NCBI RefSeq assembly: GCF_003991195.1
Contig: NZ_RCWL01000009.1
Location: forward strand, 124,001 to 188,000
From: Gynurincola endophyticus
GTDB lineage: Bacteria; Bacteroidota; Bacteroidia; Chitinophagales; Chitinophagaceae
Direction of reading: 5' to 3'
DNA: 64,000 nt
The notes under the pieces are model-generated. The model was not told the DNA's origin. It ran no database searches and saw only the letters and a program-made list of their open reading frames with translations. The translations under genes were made by a program, and so were the position numbers. Shown here one piece after another: positions 1 to 8,253 of the stretch. Positions within the stretch are counted from its first letter, which is position 1. Each line of letters starts with the position of its first letter.

Positions 1-292
1 TGGTTTAACCGGGGTGGTATTAAACAAAGAAAATGCTTCAAATGCTATTTTCATTGCCTCTTTCATCAGGCCTGCTTATCGCGGTAAAGGATTGTCGAGG
101 TTGTTTTATCAGGCAAGAATAGACTGGGCAAGGCAACAAAAATGTCAAAGTATCACAGTTTCTCACAGAGAGGGAAATACTGTGTCCCGCGCAGCCAATC
201 AATATTTTGGGTTTAAATATTCACATGCTGAAAACATTGATTGGCCGGACGGTGTACAGGCAAAATCATTAATATACACGTTGCAATTATGA
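1..292 (+). CDS. GNAT family N-acetyltransferase, 5'-truncated by window edge
   Basis: This is the C-terminal part of a GNAT acetyltransferase, which would move an acetyl group from acetyl-CoA to an amine. The reading frame is open to the left edge (first full codon at base 2, reading GLTGVV), so the true start lies outside the window and the GTG at 14 need not be a start. The acetyl-CoA-binding motif A is visible as RPAYRGKGLSRLF, followed by a helix and then the typical SRAANQYFGFKYS segment, where a residue near the C-terminus packs on the cofactor. The substrate cannot be told from this fragment. Confidence 0.8.
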   Translation, partial: GLTGVVLNKENASNAIFIASFIRPAYRGKGLSRLFYQARIDWARQQKCQSITVSHREGNTVSRAANQYFGFKYSHAENIDWPDGVQAKSLIYTLQL

Positions 293-312
293 TTCAGCTT
301 TTTTTGAAAAAA

Positions 313-1554
313 TCAGGTTGAGGAAGCTGTCTGACGCCGCTCTTTTTTTGCCAACCGCATCAAAGCGGGGGTAACAAAGGAGATAATACCAATTATTACT
401 ACTAACGCTCCCGATATAATAAGTGAGTTGGCAACTCCTATCCGTTCAGCAATCAGGCCGGTAAATAATAGTCCTATAATGCTCGGTAAAATAGCCATAC
501 TAAAATAGAGCGAAAATACGCGCCCAAGCATATGCGGTACTACTTCTTCCTGAATAATGGTCATAAAGGCGGCCGAGAAAATAGACATTGCTACTCCTGC
601 TATTGTTGTTGCCAATACAAAACCGACGAACCACGACGCAGGAAATCCTCCGCACAATACAAAAGACAATCCGAGTATAATATGCATGGTATTTATCAGT
701 ATCACTTTGGCTGTTTTGATACGAAAAACTCCCAATACAGAGCCTCCTACCAACATTCCGATTCCCCAAACGATTTCTATCAAACTCATCTCCCATTTAC
801 CTCCTCCATAATGGCCAGTGGTTAATAATGGAAACATAATTGCTGCAGGCATTACACAAAATGTTACCAGCATTGCATAAATAAAAAGATATTTCAACCC
901 TTTATTCTGATGAATAGCCTGAAGACCTTCTTTCAATTCTGTAAAAACTGCTGAAACAGATGATGTATCTTCTCTTTTCAAATGTGGAATACTTACAAAT
1001 AAAAGTGAAGTTATGGCAGCAACAGCGCCTATAATATCCAGATAAAGCACATTGGAAATTGAAAAGTATGTAATTGCCAATGTTCCTACTGCCGGGCCTA
1101 TAATGGTACTAACAGATTGTAACATCTGATTAATACCTGATACACGAAGCAGTTCGTTTTCAGGAACAATCAATGGCGCTATTGCCTGCATGGCGGGTGA
1201 ATGAAATGCATTTCCAACAGAACGGCATCCCAGTAAAACATAAATCCAAAACAGGTCTGGATTGTCATTCCTCAATATAAAGACCATGATCAGGGTACAG
1301 AAAGCAATGAATGCGTCTGAAAAAATCATAACTCTTTTTCTGTTCCAACGGTCAATAAACACGCCAGCAAAAGGGCCGATTAACGCCTGTGGCAAGAGTG
1401 CTGCGATACCGGCATAAGCCAGTACTTCAGCCGATTGATGCTCTAAACTTAGCCAGATTATTACCGCAAAATGAACGGCATAGCTGCTGAGCATTGATAT
1501 GAATTGTCCGCTCCATATAAATAAATAGGTTCGGAACCATTTATTATTTTCCAT
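313..1554 (-). CDS. MFS transporter (MFS_3 / macrolide-efflux-like)
   Basis: A 413-residue inner-membrane protein with about 12 hydrophobic segments, the usual length for a major facilitator. The loop between helices 2 and 3 carries the MFS signature as GVFIDRWNRKRVMI. The N-terminus (WFRTYLFIWSGQFISMLSSY) resembles the MFS_3 branch that includes EntS and Mef-type exporters, so drug or siderophore efflux is the likely role; the substrate is unknown. It is transcribed away from the lipoprotein gene at 1849. The C-terminus is short and basic (KKERRQ). The start at 1554 gives a normal N-terminus. Confidence 0.85.
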   Translation of the reverse strand: MENNKWFRTYLFIWSGQFISMLSSYAVHFAVIIWLSLEHQSAEVLAYAGIAALLPQALIGPFAGVFIDRWNRKRVMIFSDAFIAFCTLIMVFILRNDNPDLFWIYVLLGCRSVGNAFHSPAMQAIAPLIVPENELLRVSGINQMLQSVSTIIGPAVGTLAITYFSISNVLYLDIIGAVAAITSLLFVSIPHLKREDTSSVSAVFTELKEGLQAIHQNKGLKYLFIYAMLVTFCVMPAAIMFPLLTTGHYGGGKWEMSLIEIVWGIGMLVGGSVLGVFRIKTAKVILINTMHIILGLSFVLCGGFPASWFVGFVLATTIAGVAMSIFSAAFMTIIQEEVVPHMLGRVFSLYFSMAILPSIIGLLFTGLIAERIGVANSLIISGALVVIIGIISFVTPALMRLAKKERRQTASST

Positions 1555-1628
1555 AAAAATTTAATGAAATAATTGTACAACAAAATTGTGAAGAGCAATC
1601 AATGATTGTCTTCTTTTAAAGGAAAGAT

Positions 1629-1646
1629 TACCGGATTGTTCCGGTA
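1629..1646. promoter_or_regulatory. 7-bp inverted repeat in divergent intergenic region
   Basis: TACCGGA (1629-1635) and TCCGGTA (1640-1646) form a perfect inverted repeat with a TTGT loop. It lies in the 294-base gap between the MFS gene and the lipoprotein gene, so it could be an operator or a short RNA hairpin. No TAnnTTTG element with a good -33 partner was seen here, although TTAGTTTTTG near 1781-1790 is close. The rest of the gap shows no gene. Confidence 0.3.
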
Positions 1647-1848
1647 TTTAATAAATCCAAGGCTTAGCCATGTTGATAATTGTTGTATATGTTGAAGACT
1701 TCATAATAGTAAATGTAGCAAAAAGTTTTGGAAAAACAACAGTCCTCTGAATTTAGTTAGTCGCAGTTTGTGCTGTTTGGATTAGTTTTTGTTATACGCT
1801 GTGGCAGAAAGGATTTACCATTTTATTATTCACTTTAAATCAGACCAG

Positions 1849-2814
1849 ATGAAGCAATTGAAAATATTTCAGTATTGCGTATTTTTTTTATTACTGACTA
1901 CCTCCTGTAGCAAAAATGATAATGAAAATGGAAACAATCACTATCCTTCTTCTTTGAGGGGTACCATTTATTACAAATGGGCAACTCAGGGAATTTTGAA
2001 AATGAGTTTTCCCGGTGGCGAAGGTGGAGCTTTTATGGACGATTCCAAGCTGAATAATTTTGATGTTTCAAGAGATGGTAAATTCAAACTTACTGCGCAC
2101 AATGCAAGTACAATAGGAAACTACCCCGTACAGTTCACATTGAGTAACCTTTCTGACAATGCAATTGTTGAACAATTTAACTATACCAGTCCGGCCGGTA
2201 ATAGTTACTGTGACGGTTTTTTATCTCCCGACAATACCATGATTCTGGTTCAATCAAACGATACAGAAGAGGATGGCATTACTATTTTAAAAACAAATGG
2301 TGATTTTGTAGTCAGACTTGACGGTATCGATGGGGTTCCTTTTTCAATGCATGATGTACAATTCTGGTTGCCCGGCAATGCGTTGTTACTGACACATGGT
2401 AATAATATCATTCGTGTGGATCCTCCCTATACCAGCGGTACTTTAGTGCGCACCATGCAATATGCAGATTGGAGTGATCTGACGGTGAATCATCAAGGCA
2501 CTCAGCTGGCCGTGAAAATTGGTAATCATATTCATACTATGGATATGAATGGTGAAAATGTTACGCAGATTACTACCAGTAATTTTGTTGAAGCAAGACC
2601 TGTTTTTTCACCTGACGGAAATTATCTGTTAGTAGGTACACATTACCGTGTAACCGGCCCGATGGGGCATTCCTGGGATCTGAAAATTATTCCCAATGAC
2701 GGAAAACAATATAATGTAGACCCCAATCAGGAAAATTCTCCCGGGGTATTACCTGTTATCTGGAACAATAAAGACAGAATAGAAACCGCCAGCGGCCATA
2801 TCATCTGGAAATAA
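1849..2814 (+). CDS. Lipoprotein with TolB/WD40-like beta-propeller repeats
   Basis: A 321-residue protein starting at the ATG at 1849; the frame is open back to 1789, but that extension would bury the signal peptide. The N-terminus is a lipoprotein signal (MKQLKIFQYCVFFLLLTTSC, acylated Cys20), followed by an Asn-rich linker, so it is probably anchored in the outer membrane. The body has short repeats of the PD40 kind, best seen in VEARPVFSPDGNYLLVGTHY and earlier in CDGFLSPDNTMILV. These repeats build beta-propellers used for protein or glycan contacts. No catalytic motif is visible, and the partner is unknown. Confidence 0.65.
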   Translation: MKQLKIFQYCVFFLLLTTSCSKNDNENGNNHYPSSLRGTIYYKWATQGILKMSFPGGEGGAFMDDSKLNNFDVSRDGKFKLTAHNASTIGNYPVQFTLSNLSDNAIVEQFNYTSPAGNSYCDGFLSPDNTMILVQSNDTEEDGITILKTNGDFVVRLDGIDGVPFSMHDVQFWLPGNALLLTHGNNIIRVDPPYTSGTLVRTMQYADWSDLTVNHQGTQLAVKIGNHIHTMDMNGENVTQITTSNFVEARPVFSPDGNYLLVGTHYRVTGPMGHSWDLKIIPNDGKQYNVDPNQENSPGVLPVIWNNKDRIETASGHIIWK

Positions 2815-2835
2815 TGTATTTAAGTATCCGGGAGT

Positions 2836-3339
2836 TTATGCTTTTCTGCTTTCTTCGTATGTAGGACCATATAATCCCGGAACTTTATTTCCTGTTGCAC
2901 GCAGATACACTATCATTTCTCCCCGGTGGTGATATATATGATTAAACAAAAACTCACGCGCTACAATACCTCTTGGCAGAGGACCTATTAACAGATGTTC
3001 ACCTGATTTCATTTTCCAGTGTTCCTGCAGGTTTTCTTCGCTGATTGATTCCAGTGCTTTTCTGGCTTTCGCTACATTGCTTTCAAATAATTCAATTGTA
3101 GCCCCTATATCATTGACATCACCTCTTTCCAACTGATCAGCAGCTATATCATAAACGTCTTGCGTCAGTGTACCCACATACCAATAATAAATGGTGGCAA
3201 TGTGTTGAGCCAGCTCGCCCATTGTCCAGGAAATTTCAGAGGGTTTGTAACCCAGGTCTTTTTCGGGAATGGCCTGTAGTAATTTACGGGTACTATTCAC
3301 TTCGTGTTCAAACTCCTGAAGTAATGATTGTAATAGCAT
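2836..3339 (-). CDS. DinB family protein
   Basis: A DinB/YfiT-type four-helix bundle of 167 residues, the usual family size. Members bind a divalent metal through three histidines. Here they are the His of ELAQHIATIYYW (about residue 48) and the two of FNHIYHHRGEMI (about residues 130-134). Many members are thiol-dependent transferases, such as bacillithiol S-transferases, but the substrate is rarely known. I chose the ATG at 3339 because family members start just before a helix like LLQSLLQEFEHEV; the frame also allows a start at 3375. It ends 22 bases from the convergent lipoprotein gene. Confidence 0.8.
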   Translation of the reverse strand: MLLQSLLQEFEHEVNSTRKLLQAIPEKDLGYKPSEISWTMGELAQHIATIYYWYVGTLTQDVYDIAADQLERGDVNDIGATIELFESNVAKARKALESISEENLQEHWKMKSGEHLLIGPLPRGIVAREFLFNHIYHHRGEMIVYLRATGNKVPGLYGPTYEESRKA

Positions 3340-3602
3340 AAAATCAATATTTTTGCATTTAAAACTGAAAAGCAATTATTTATACTTTTAAGAAGTGTAA
3401 ACTTTATAAAGTAATACAATCATTTCACGCAATTTTTACACCTCTGTTATTAACTGTATTTTGTACCACAAGATCCACAAAGTATCATTCGTTTACCTCT
3501 CAAAAATAATTGTGAGTACTATTTATATGCTGTTATTTTTTAGGATTGTATTTTGGTAAATCGTAAGTTCGAGCAGCAATTAGAGGTAAAAGAATATCCT
3601 GA

Positions 3603-3658
3603 ACCGGAATTTCTTTTCTTATTTTTTATTAAGAAAAGAAATGAGAGACTGTTCCGGT
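3603..3658. terminator. Long two-part hairpin in the 3340-3691 gap, candidate terminator
   Basis: A 13-bp perfect inner stem (3609-3621 pairing with 3630-3642, loop TTTTTTAT) sits inside an outer stem ACCGGAA (3603-3609) / TTCCGGT (3652-3658). It lies just past the methyltransferase stop on the minus strand, so it fits a transcription end for that gene. The outer arm repeats the CCGGA pairing seen at 1629-1646. The rest of the 350-base gap up to DinB contains no gene I can support. Confidence 0.45.
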
Positions 3659-3691
3659 ATCTGATAATTTTATTGTGGAGTAGAAAATATG

Positions 3692-4573
3692 TTAAGTGAT
3701 TTGTTTTTTGTTGCAGCTGATCCATAAAAAACTAAAAGTTGTAGTTGGATTAGCCGGTTCTTCTATTTCGAAGTAATTGTAAAGACCGTAATGTTCAAAA
3801 TCTTCTTTTATTTTCTCAACATCATAAAAGAAAACTTCTATTCCTTTTGCTGCTTCGAAAGTATCTTTACCTACACTTCTACCCTTTCCATAGTTGACTG
3901 ATTTTTTTGAAACGACGGAAAATACCATCCAACCACCAGGTTTTAATTGGTTATAACAATCTTTGATGAATTTAAGTCTTTGTTCTGCATTTAATAAGTA
4001 AAGTAGTCCATAACAGAAAATGCCATCGTAAGTCTTTTTCTCAAAGGGCATGCTGGTTACTGATCCGTGAAAAACTTTTACATCATTTCCATAATATTCT
4101 TTAGCGAGTTCAATGGCACTGCCGGATAACTCGATACCCGTTACTTCTATATTGTTTTTTATAAAGAGGGCAGCATTTCTACCATATCCGAAACCTGGTA
4201 TGAGAATCTCTTTAACTCCGTGCTGAAGAAATAATTCTTTAGCTAAAACTGCTGAGCCGGAAGGTTCAAAACCCCATATGGCTTTGTTTTCGTTAAAGCT
4301 ATGGTTCCATGAGTTTTCCGAATCCTTTAATGATGTGTCACTGTCTGTACAAACTTTATCAGGTATTGCTTCACAATAATAACCAAGTTCCATTACGGTA
4401 CTGACAACCATACCGGATGGGGTTGAAATACCTTCTACCCGAAGTATTTTATCGCAATCATCTAGATCAAAATTGATCTGTGCCTGTGGTAATACTTTTT
4501 TTACTGCATTTATAACCTGGTCAGCTTCTTCTGAGGTTGATACATTTGTTTTAAATATTTCTACACACTTCAT
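3692..4573 (-). CDS. Class I SAM methyltransferase with N-terminal HMA-like domain
   Basis: A 293-residue fusion. Residues about 1-72 (EIFKTNVSTSEEADQVINAVKKVL, then LDDCDKILRVEG) look like the small ferredoxin-like beta-alpha-beta proteins related to heavy-metal-associated domains, but without a CxxC metal site. Residues about 86-293 are a Rossmann methyltransferase: motif I ILIPGFGYGRN (123-133), acidic end of strand 2 in VTGIELS, and LKPGGWMVFSVVS after the central strand. The substrate is unknown. The gene is divergent from an HxlR regulator at 4715 across 141 bases holding a palindrome, so it may be that regulator's target. Confidence 0.75.
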   Translation of the reverse strand: MKCVEIFKTNVSTSEEADQVINAVKKVLPQAQINFDLDDCDKILRVEGISTPSGMVVSTVMELGYYCEAIPDKVCTDSDTSLKDSENSWNHSFNENKAIWGFEPSGSAVLAKELFLQHGVKEILIPGFGYGRNAALFIKNNIEVTGIELSGSAIELAKEYYGNDVKVFHGSVTSMPFEKKTYDGIFCYGLLYLLNAEQRLKFIKDCYNQLKPGGWMVFSVVSKKSVNYGKGRSVGKDTFEAAKGIEVFFYDVEKIKEDFEHYGLYNYFEIEEPANPTTTFSFLWISCNKKQIT

Positions 4574-4636
4574 TAGTACACTATTTAGATAAAAGAAAGC
4601 TCATTTATACCGAAATCGGTTGTAGCTACAAAAATA

Positions 4637-4662
4637 ACTATCTTTACTATCCAAAAGATAGT
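4637..4662. promoter_or_regulatory. Candidate HxlR operator (9-bp perfect inverted repeat)
   Basis: ACTATCTTT (4637-4645) and AAAGATAGT (4654-4662) are perfect inverted arms around an 8-base spacer that itself begins with ACTATC. The site lies between the divergent methyltransferase (start 4573) and the HxlR gene (start 4715). HxlR-type regulators bind such palindromes as dimers and usually control a divergent gene plus themselves. Confidence 0.5.
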
Positions 4663-4714
4663 GCTTTCCTGCGGGAAAGTATATTCCGAATATTGAAAGT
4701 TAAACATTAAGAAT

Positions 4715-5053
4715 ATGTTGCCGGAAAAGGATTGTTCAAAAGCGATGCGCTCTATTAAGGATGCGTTGGAGGCGGTGGAAGGAAAATGGAAGCTGCTTAT
4801 CTTATATGCTTTGTGCAGTGGCCCTAAACGATTTAGAGAGCTTTCGCGAGAGGTAACTGGTATTACTGATAAAACATTGTCAAAAGAGCTGAAAGTATTA
4901 CAAGAGAATAAGCTGATTAAAAGAGAAGTGAATGATTCATTTTCTCAAACTATTGAATATAGCATGACTGAGCATGGAATGTCGCTGAGGAATGTATTAT
5001 TTGAATTGTGGAACTGGGGATTAGCTCACCGGAAAGAAGTTATCGGACGTTAA
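4715..5053 (+). CDS. HxlR family winged-helix transcriptional regulator
   Basis: A 112-residue HxlR/DUF24 protein. Visible family marks are a single N-terminal Cys (Cys6 in MLPEKDC numbering near residue 7, often redox-active in this family), VEGKWKLLILYALCSGPKRF, the recognition region GITDKTLSKELKVLQENKLI, and the wing TIEYSMTEHG. It probably senses electrophiles or disulfide stress and represses the divergent methyltransferase at 3692-4573 through the palindrome at 4637-4662. The family reading is secure; the signal and target are inferred. Confidence 0.88.
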   Translation: MLPEKDCSKAMRSIKDALEAVEGKWKLLILYALCSGPKRFRELSREVTGITDKTLSKELKVLQENKLIKREVNDSFSQTIEYSMTEHGMSLRNVLFELWNWGLAHRKEVIGR

Positions 5054-5120
5054 TAGTCATGAACCATTTAGAAATTAAGGAATTAAGAAGAAGCCGGTTC
5101 TACTATTTGAAAATAAAGTA

Positions 5121-5256
5121 CTTCATTTCTCCTATGTTTAAATTGTAATGGGAAACATGAAGAAAATGAAGGTATGAAGGTATGAAGGTAAAGCAACGCG
5201 GAAAACAGCACATCATTCGCTTTTCAACTTCATTCGCTTCATGTTTAAATTGCAAT
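5121..5256. repeat. Composite intergenic repeat (direct, inverted and 8-bp tandem copies)
   Basis: The 263-base gap after the HxlR gene is built from repeats. AAACATGAAG-nn-AATGAAG at 5153-5171 is inverted at 5228-5246. The stretch at 5121-5149 recurs in direct orientation at 5228-5256, sharing TGTTTAAATTG and flanks. The 8-mer ATGAAGGT is repeated three times in tandem at 5166-5189. The same AAACATGAAG core occurs at 49095, so this seems to be a dispersed element. No reading frame was seen. Confidence 0.5.
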
Positions 5257-5316
5257 CATAAGATAGAATAAGCCAAAGCGAAGCGGCAGGAGTTTTTTAA
5301 TTCTTTAATGCTGAAG

Positions 5317-6288
5317 CTAATTTTTCTGAAAACGTTCTATTGCATGATCAATCGGCTTCAGGCTCTTTAAGTAGATATACATTGCTTCGAGATCTGATTC
5401 TTTCATTCCTGCATACATACCCCATGGCATTGGTGTATTGAAATCTGCAAGTGTAACCGTTGGGGCTTCATAAGTACTGTCTGCATACAATTTAAATCTG
5501 CTTACGAAAGCTTCCTGCGACCAGCTGCCGATGCCGGTTTTTTCGTGTGGGGTAATATTCGGTGTGCGAAGTATACCTGCCGGCTGTCCAAATTCCATTC
5601 CTCCACCAAATTCTGTTCCCGGTACAGTTGCTCCTTTATCTCTTTGGCTATGGCAGTGCACACAACCCGAAGCACTTACCAGATATTGTCCGTAATTCAA
5701 ACGGTCACTTTCGGCAGGCTTTGTTCTGTGTTCAGCTTCCACCGGCATTGTATTCACCAGTAAACTTACCGGAAAATCCAATTCTCTTTCGGGATTAGTT
5801 GTTTCAACACTTTCCAATGTTCTTATATAAGCAATGATACTATAAATATCTTCTTTATCCATTTTTCCATAATCATGATAAGGCATTACTGGAAATAGTG
5901 CTTTTCCTTCTCTGTTAACGCCGGTAGTAATAGTGCGATAAAGTTCGCCGTCTGTCCAGTCTGCTAAATTATACGGCGTAATATTAGGTGAGTAAATGGT
6001 ACCGGGAAATCCCATCTCCTGATCAAATCTTTCCCCTCCACCTCCAAAGTTTCCTGCTAACGGGCCGGCAAATTTAGACCAGTCTCTGGTACTATGGCAA
6101 TCCATACATACGGTAATATGATTAGCTAAATAACGTCCGCGTTCAACTCTTTCAATAGTTTGTTCAACAGTTATTTCGGGTGATTTTGCAATGTCTGGTA
6201 AGTAAAATTTCAGATAGGCTGCAGTGGAAAAAACTGCCACCAGCACCAATCCGACGATGAATAGCAAAGCAATGTAAATCTTTTTCAT
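5317..6288 (-). CDS. Membrane-anchored diheme cytochrome c
   Basis: A 323-residue protein with an uncleaved-looking N-terminal membrane segment (about residues 5-27) and two c-type heme sites: CMDCH (Cys61, Cys64, His65) and CVHCH (Cys209, Cys212, His213). Each half is followed by a Met-rich loop that can supply the sixth heme ligand (FPVMPYHDYG; TPMPWGMYAGM). The halves share PNITP and GGGGERF/GGGMEF-like segments, which suggests a duplicated cytochrome domain. It should act as a periplasm-side electron carrier. No oxidase or dehydrogenase partner is next to it, so the redox partner is unknown. Confidence 0.88.
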   Translation of the reverse strand: MKKIYIALLFIVGLVLVAVFSTAAYLKFYLPDIAKSPEITVEQTIERVERGRYLANHITVCMDCHSTRDWSKFAGPLAGNFGGGGERFDQEMGFPGTIYSPNITPYNLADWTDGELYRTITTGVNREGKALFPVMPYHDYGKMDKEDIYSIIAYIRTLESVETTNPERELDFPVSLLVNTMPVEAEHRTKPAESDRLNYGQYLVSASGCVHCHSQRDKGATVPGTEFGGGMEFGQPAGILRTPNITPHEKTGIGSWSQEAFVSRFKLYADSTYEAPTVTLADFNTPMPWGMYAGMKESDLEAMYIYLKSLKPIDHAIERFQKN

Positions 6289-6395
6289 GATGTAAGTTTA
6301 AAGCGCTCAAGATCGTGTGATTGTTTTAAATGACATAACTTTCAGGCGCTTTTCTTACTGCTTACTACTAAAATGTAATCGGATTGTATTCACTT

Positions 6396-7523
6396 TTATT
6401 TATTCTCTTGTGTTTTTAAGGTGATTAATTGACTCAGCAGGTTTATTCCGGTAGCAATTATCCGGGCCTGATCAGTGTTTTCATTTACAAAGATGATTAC
6501 TCCAACCCGTTTTTCTGCAGAAAACAAAATGATACTATTACAGCCCCAACCAGAACCCGAATGATAGTAATAGCGGTCTCCGTTTTGTGTGTGGGTTATT
6601 CTCCATGCCATTCCGATCTCAATGTTGTCGTCATTAATAAAGGTGGTTTTATGAGTAAGTAAAACCGCCTTATTTTTCTGGGTGATGTTGATGGCTAAAT
6701 ATTTCAACATGTCGTTTACGGAAGAGGTCAGTGAAGGGCCACTGGTAAAATCATCTATATCTTTTGTTGTTTTAAGTATTTCGGGATTCTGCGTTCCTGC
6801 TGCAAATCTTTTCCATTTTTTTTCGTTTAGAAATACCTGAGTGGCGGGCATTTTAAAATCATTGGTAATAAATTTTTGCACCAATTTTTCATAAGGCATT
6901 TTATAAATTCTTTCTAATAGGAGGCTTAGTAATTTAAACCCTGCATTGGAGTATTCATATCGAATACCCGGAGTCGTATCTAACCTGATTTTTTTAAGAT
7001 CGTCTAAAAAAAAGTCTATTGTATACTTTTTTTTGAATAAATATTTTTCCTGTACTGAATACTGATTCCATTGAACGGGCAGTGTGGCCAATTGTGATGG
7101 AATGCCGGAAGTATGATTGCTAAGGTGTAGAATTTTTATGGCACTGCCATTATATTCAAGGTTTGTAAAATCTGCTGAATCAGGTAAATATTTTCTGATA
7201 TCATCCTGCAAACTGACTTTATTATCTATTACTGCGCGCGCCAGCAACATAGTTATAAATGTTTTAGAGATAGAACCCATGCTGTAAATAGAATTTTCCG
7301 TGGGTGGTTTTTCTGTGGCAGATGTTGCTATTCCAAAATTGTAAGTATATTTTTTATCCTGTAATAGTACGCCTACCGATATTCCGGCCATACTATTTAG
7401 TGTTATATATTGTTGTACGGCATTTTTGACAATGGTATCAATCTGGCTTTGACCATAAGACTGATTGTTTAAAAGAATTATACCAATTATTGTACAAAAC
7501 TTTTTTATGGATGGAATATTCAT
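6396..7523 (-). CDS. Serine hydrolase, beta-lactamase class C family
   Basis: A 375-residue secreted enzyme of the class C beta-lactamase / D-alanyl-D-alanine peptidase / esterase fold. The nucleophile motif SxxK is Ser84-Ile-Ser-Lys87, the second motif is Tyr191-Ser-Asn193, and the HxG-type third motif is in YYYHSGSGWG. I chose the ATG at 7523, which gives a signal peptide ending near NQSYGQS; the frame also opens at 7562. The substrate could be peptidoglycan peptides or small esters. It is one of four such paralogues in the window and stands alone. Confidence 0.85.
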   Translation of the reverse strand: MNIPSIKKFCTIIGIILLNNQSYGQSQIDTIVKNAVQQYITLNSMAGISVGVLLQDKKYTYNFGIATSATEKPPTENSIYSMGSISKTFITMLLARAVIDNKVSLQDDIRKYLPDSADFTNLEYNGSAIKILHLSNHTSGIPSQLATLPVQWNQYSVQEKYLFKKKYTIDFFLDDLKKIRLDTTPGIRYEYSNAGFKLLSLLLERIYKMPYEKLVQKFITNDFKMPATQVFLNEKKWKRFAAGTQNPEILKTTKDIDDFTSGPSLTSSVNDMLKYLAINITQKNKAVLLTHKTTFINDDNIEIGMAWRITHTQNGDRYYYHSGSGWGCNSIILFSAEKRVGVIIFVNENTDQARIIATGINLLSQLITLKTQENK

Positions 7524-7679
7524 AAAGATGCGATAGATTACTTTGGGGAAATAGCAAAACAATACTCTTTTATATAAAAGACTTCGAAAAACTTAAAATG
7601 TTTCAACAGGTTATTCTTAGCTTAAAAAGTATTTATATCTTTATATTTTGCTTCAATTTTATGATATCAAGTATCTAGT

Positions 7680-8222
7680 ATGAGTGACCGATCTATATCA
7701 ATTGTACCCAGAATATCTGTTTTTCCGGATAAAGAAAAGAAGGCCGGTGAAATTGTGAAATGGTTGATTTCTCTTAATGTAGTGAACAGTATTCCCACTC
7801 ATTGTTTATTAGGCCGTGAGGATGGCTTTGCAGTGGCGGAGGGAGCAAAATTAGTAGTGGAAGAATCACAGTATTTACCATTTAATATTGATACTTGTGG
7901 ATTAGAAATCATTACGCAAAGGAATGTGTTTCATACAGGAGAGTATGCAATGGATTGTCTGATCTGCCCTTGCTGTAAAACAGATATTGTAAATGAAAGT
8001 TGGGACTTTTTGGGCGAATGGTACAGTGTGCTAAGTGATGAAATAACCTGTCCTGCATGTAGCATACGCTCGGATATTCACAGTTTCTCGTTTTTCCCTC
8101 AATGGGGCTTTAGTGATTTAGGATTTACTTTCTGGAACTGGCCTTCATTCAAACGAGAATTTTTGAATGAATTCAGTAATAAACTCAATGTTGAAATTGA
8201 TGTAGTTTACACGCATGTTTAA
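7680..8222 (+). CDS. Hypothetical protein with CxxC zinc-ribbon-like motifs
   Basis: I do not recognise this 180-residue protein. There is no signal peptide or membrane segment. Two CxxC pairs, CPCC (Cys96/Cys99) and CPAC (Cys124/Cys127), are spaced like a zinc ribbon, with an extra Cys93. The N-terminal part (residues 1-60) and the Trp-rich C-terminus (FTFWNWPSFKREF) look like a folded cytosolic protein. It starts 156 bases from the divergent serine hydrolase; TATATTTTG near 7641 is a near match to the -7 element. Confidence 0.6.
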   Translation: MSDRSISIVPRISVFPDKEKKAGEIVKWLISLNVVNSIPTHCLLGREDGFAVAEGAKLVVEESQYLPFNIDTCGLEIITQRNVFHTGEYAMDCLICPCCKTDIVNESWDFLGEWYSVLSDEITCPACSIRSDIHSFSFFPQWGFSDLGFTFWNWPSFKREFLNEFSNKLNVEIDVVYTHV

Positions 8223-8253
8223 ATAGTATTCAGCAATTGATAACATCTACTAA

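Noticed and set aside
3540-3725. 61-residue frame on the minus strand
   Set aside because: It overlaps the methyltransferase 3' end in another frame and runs into the hairpin at 3603-3658; no protein features.
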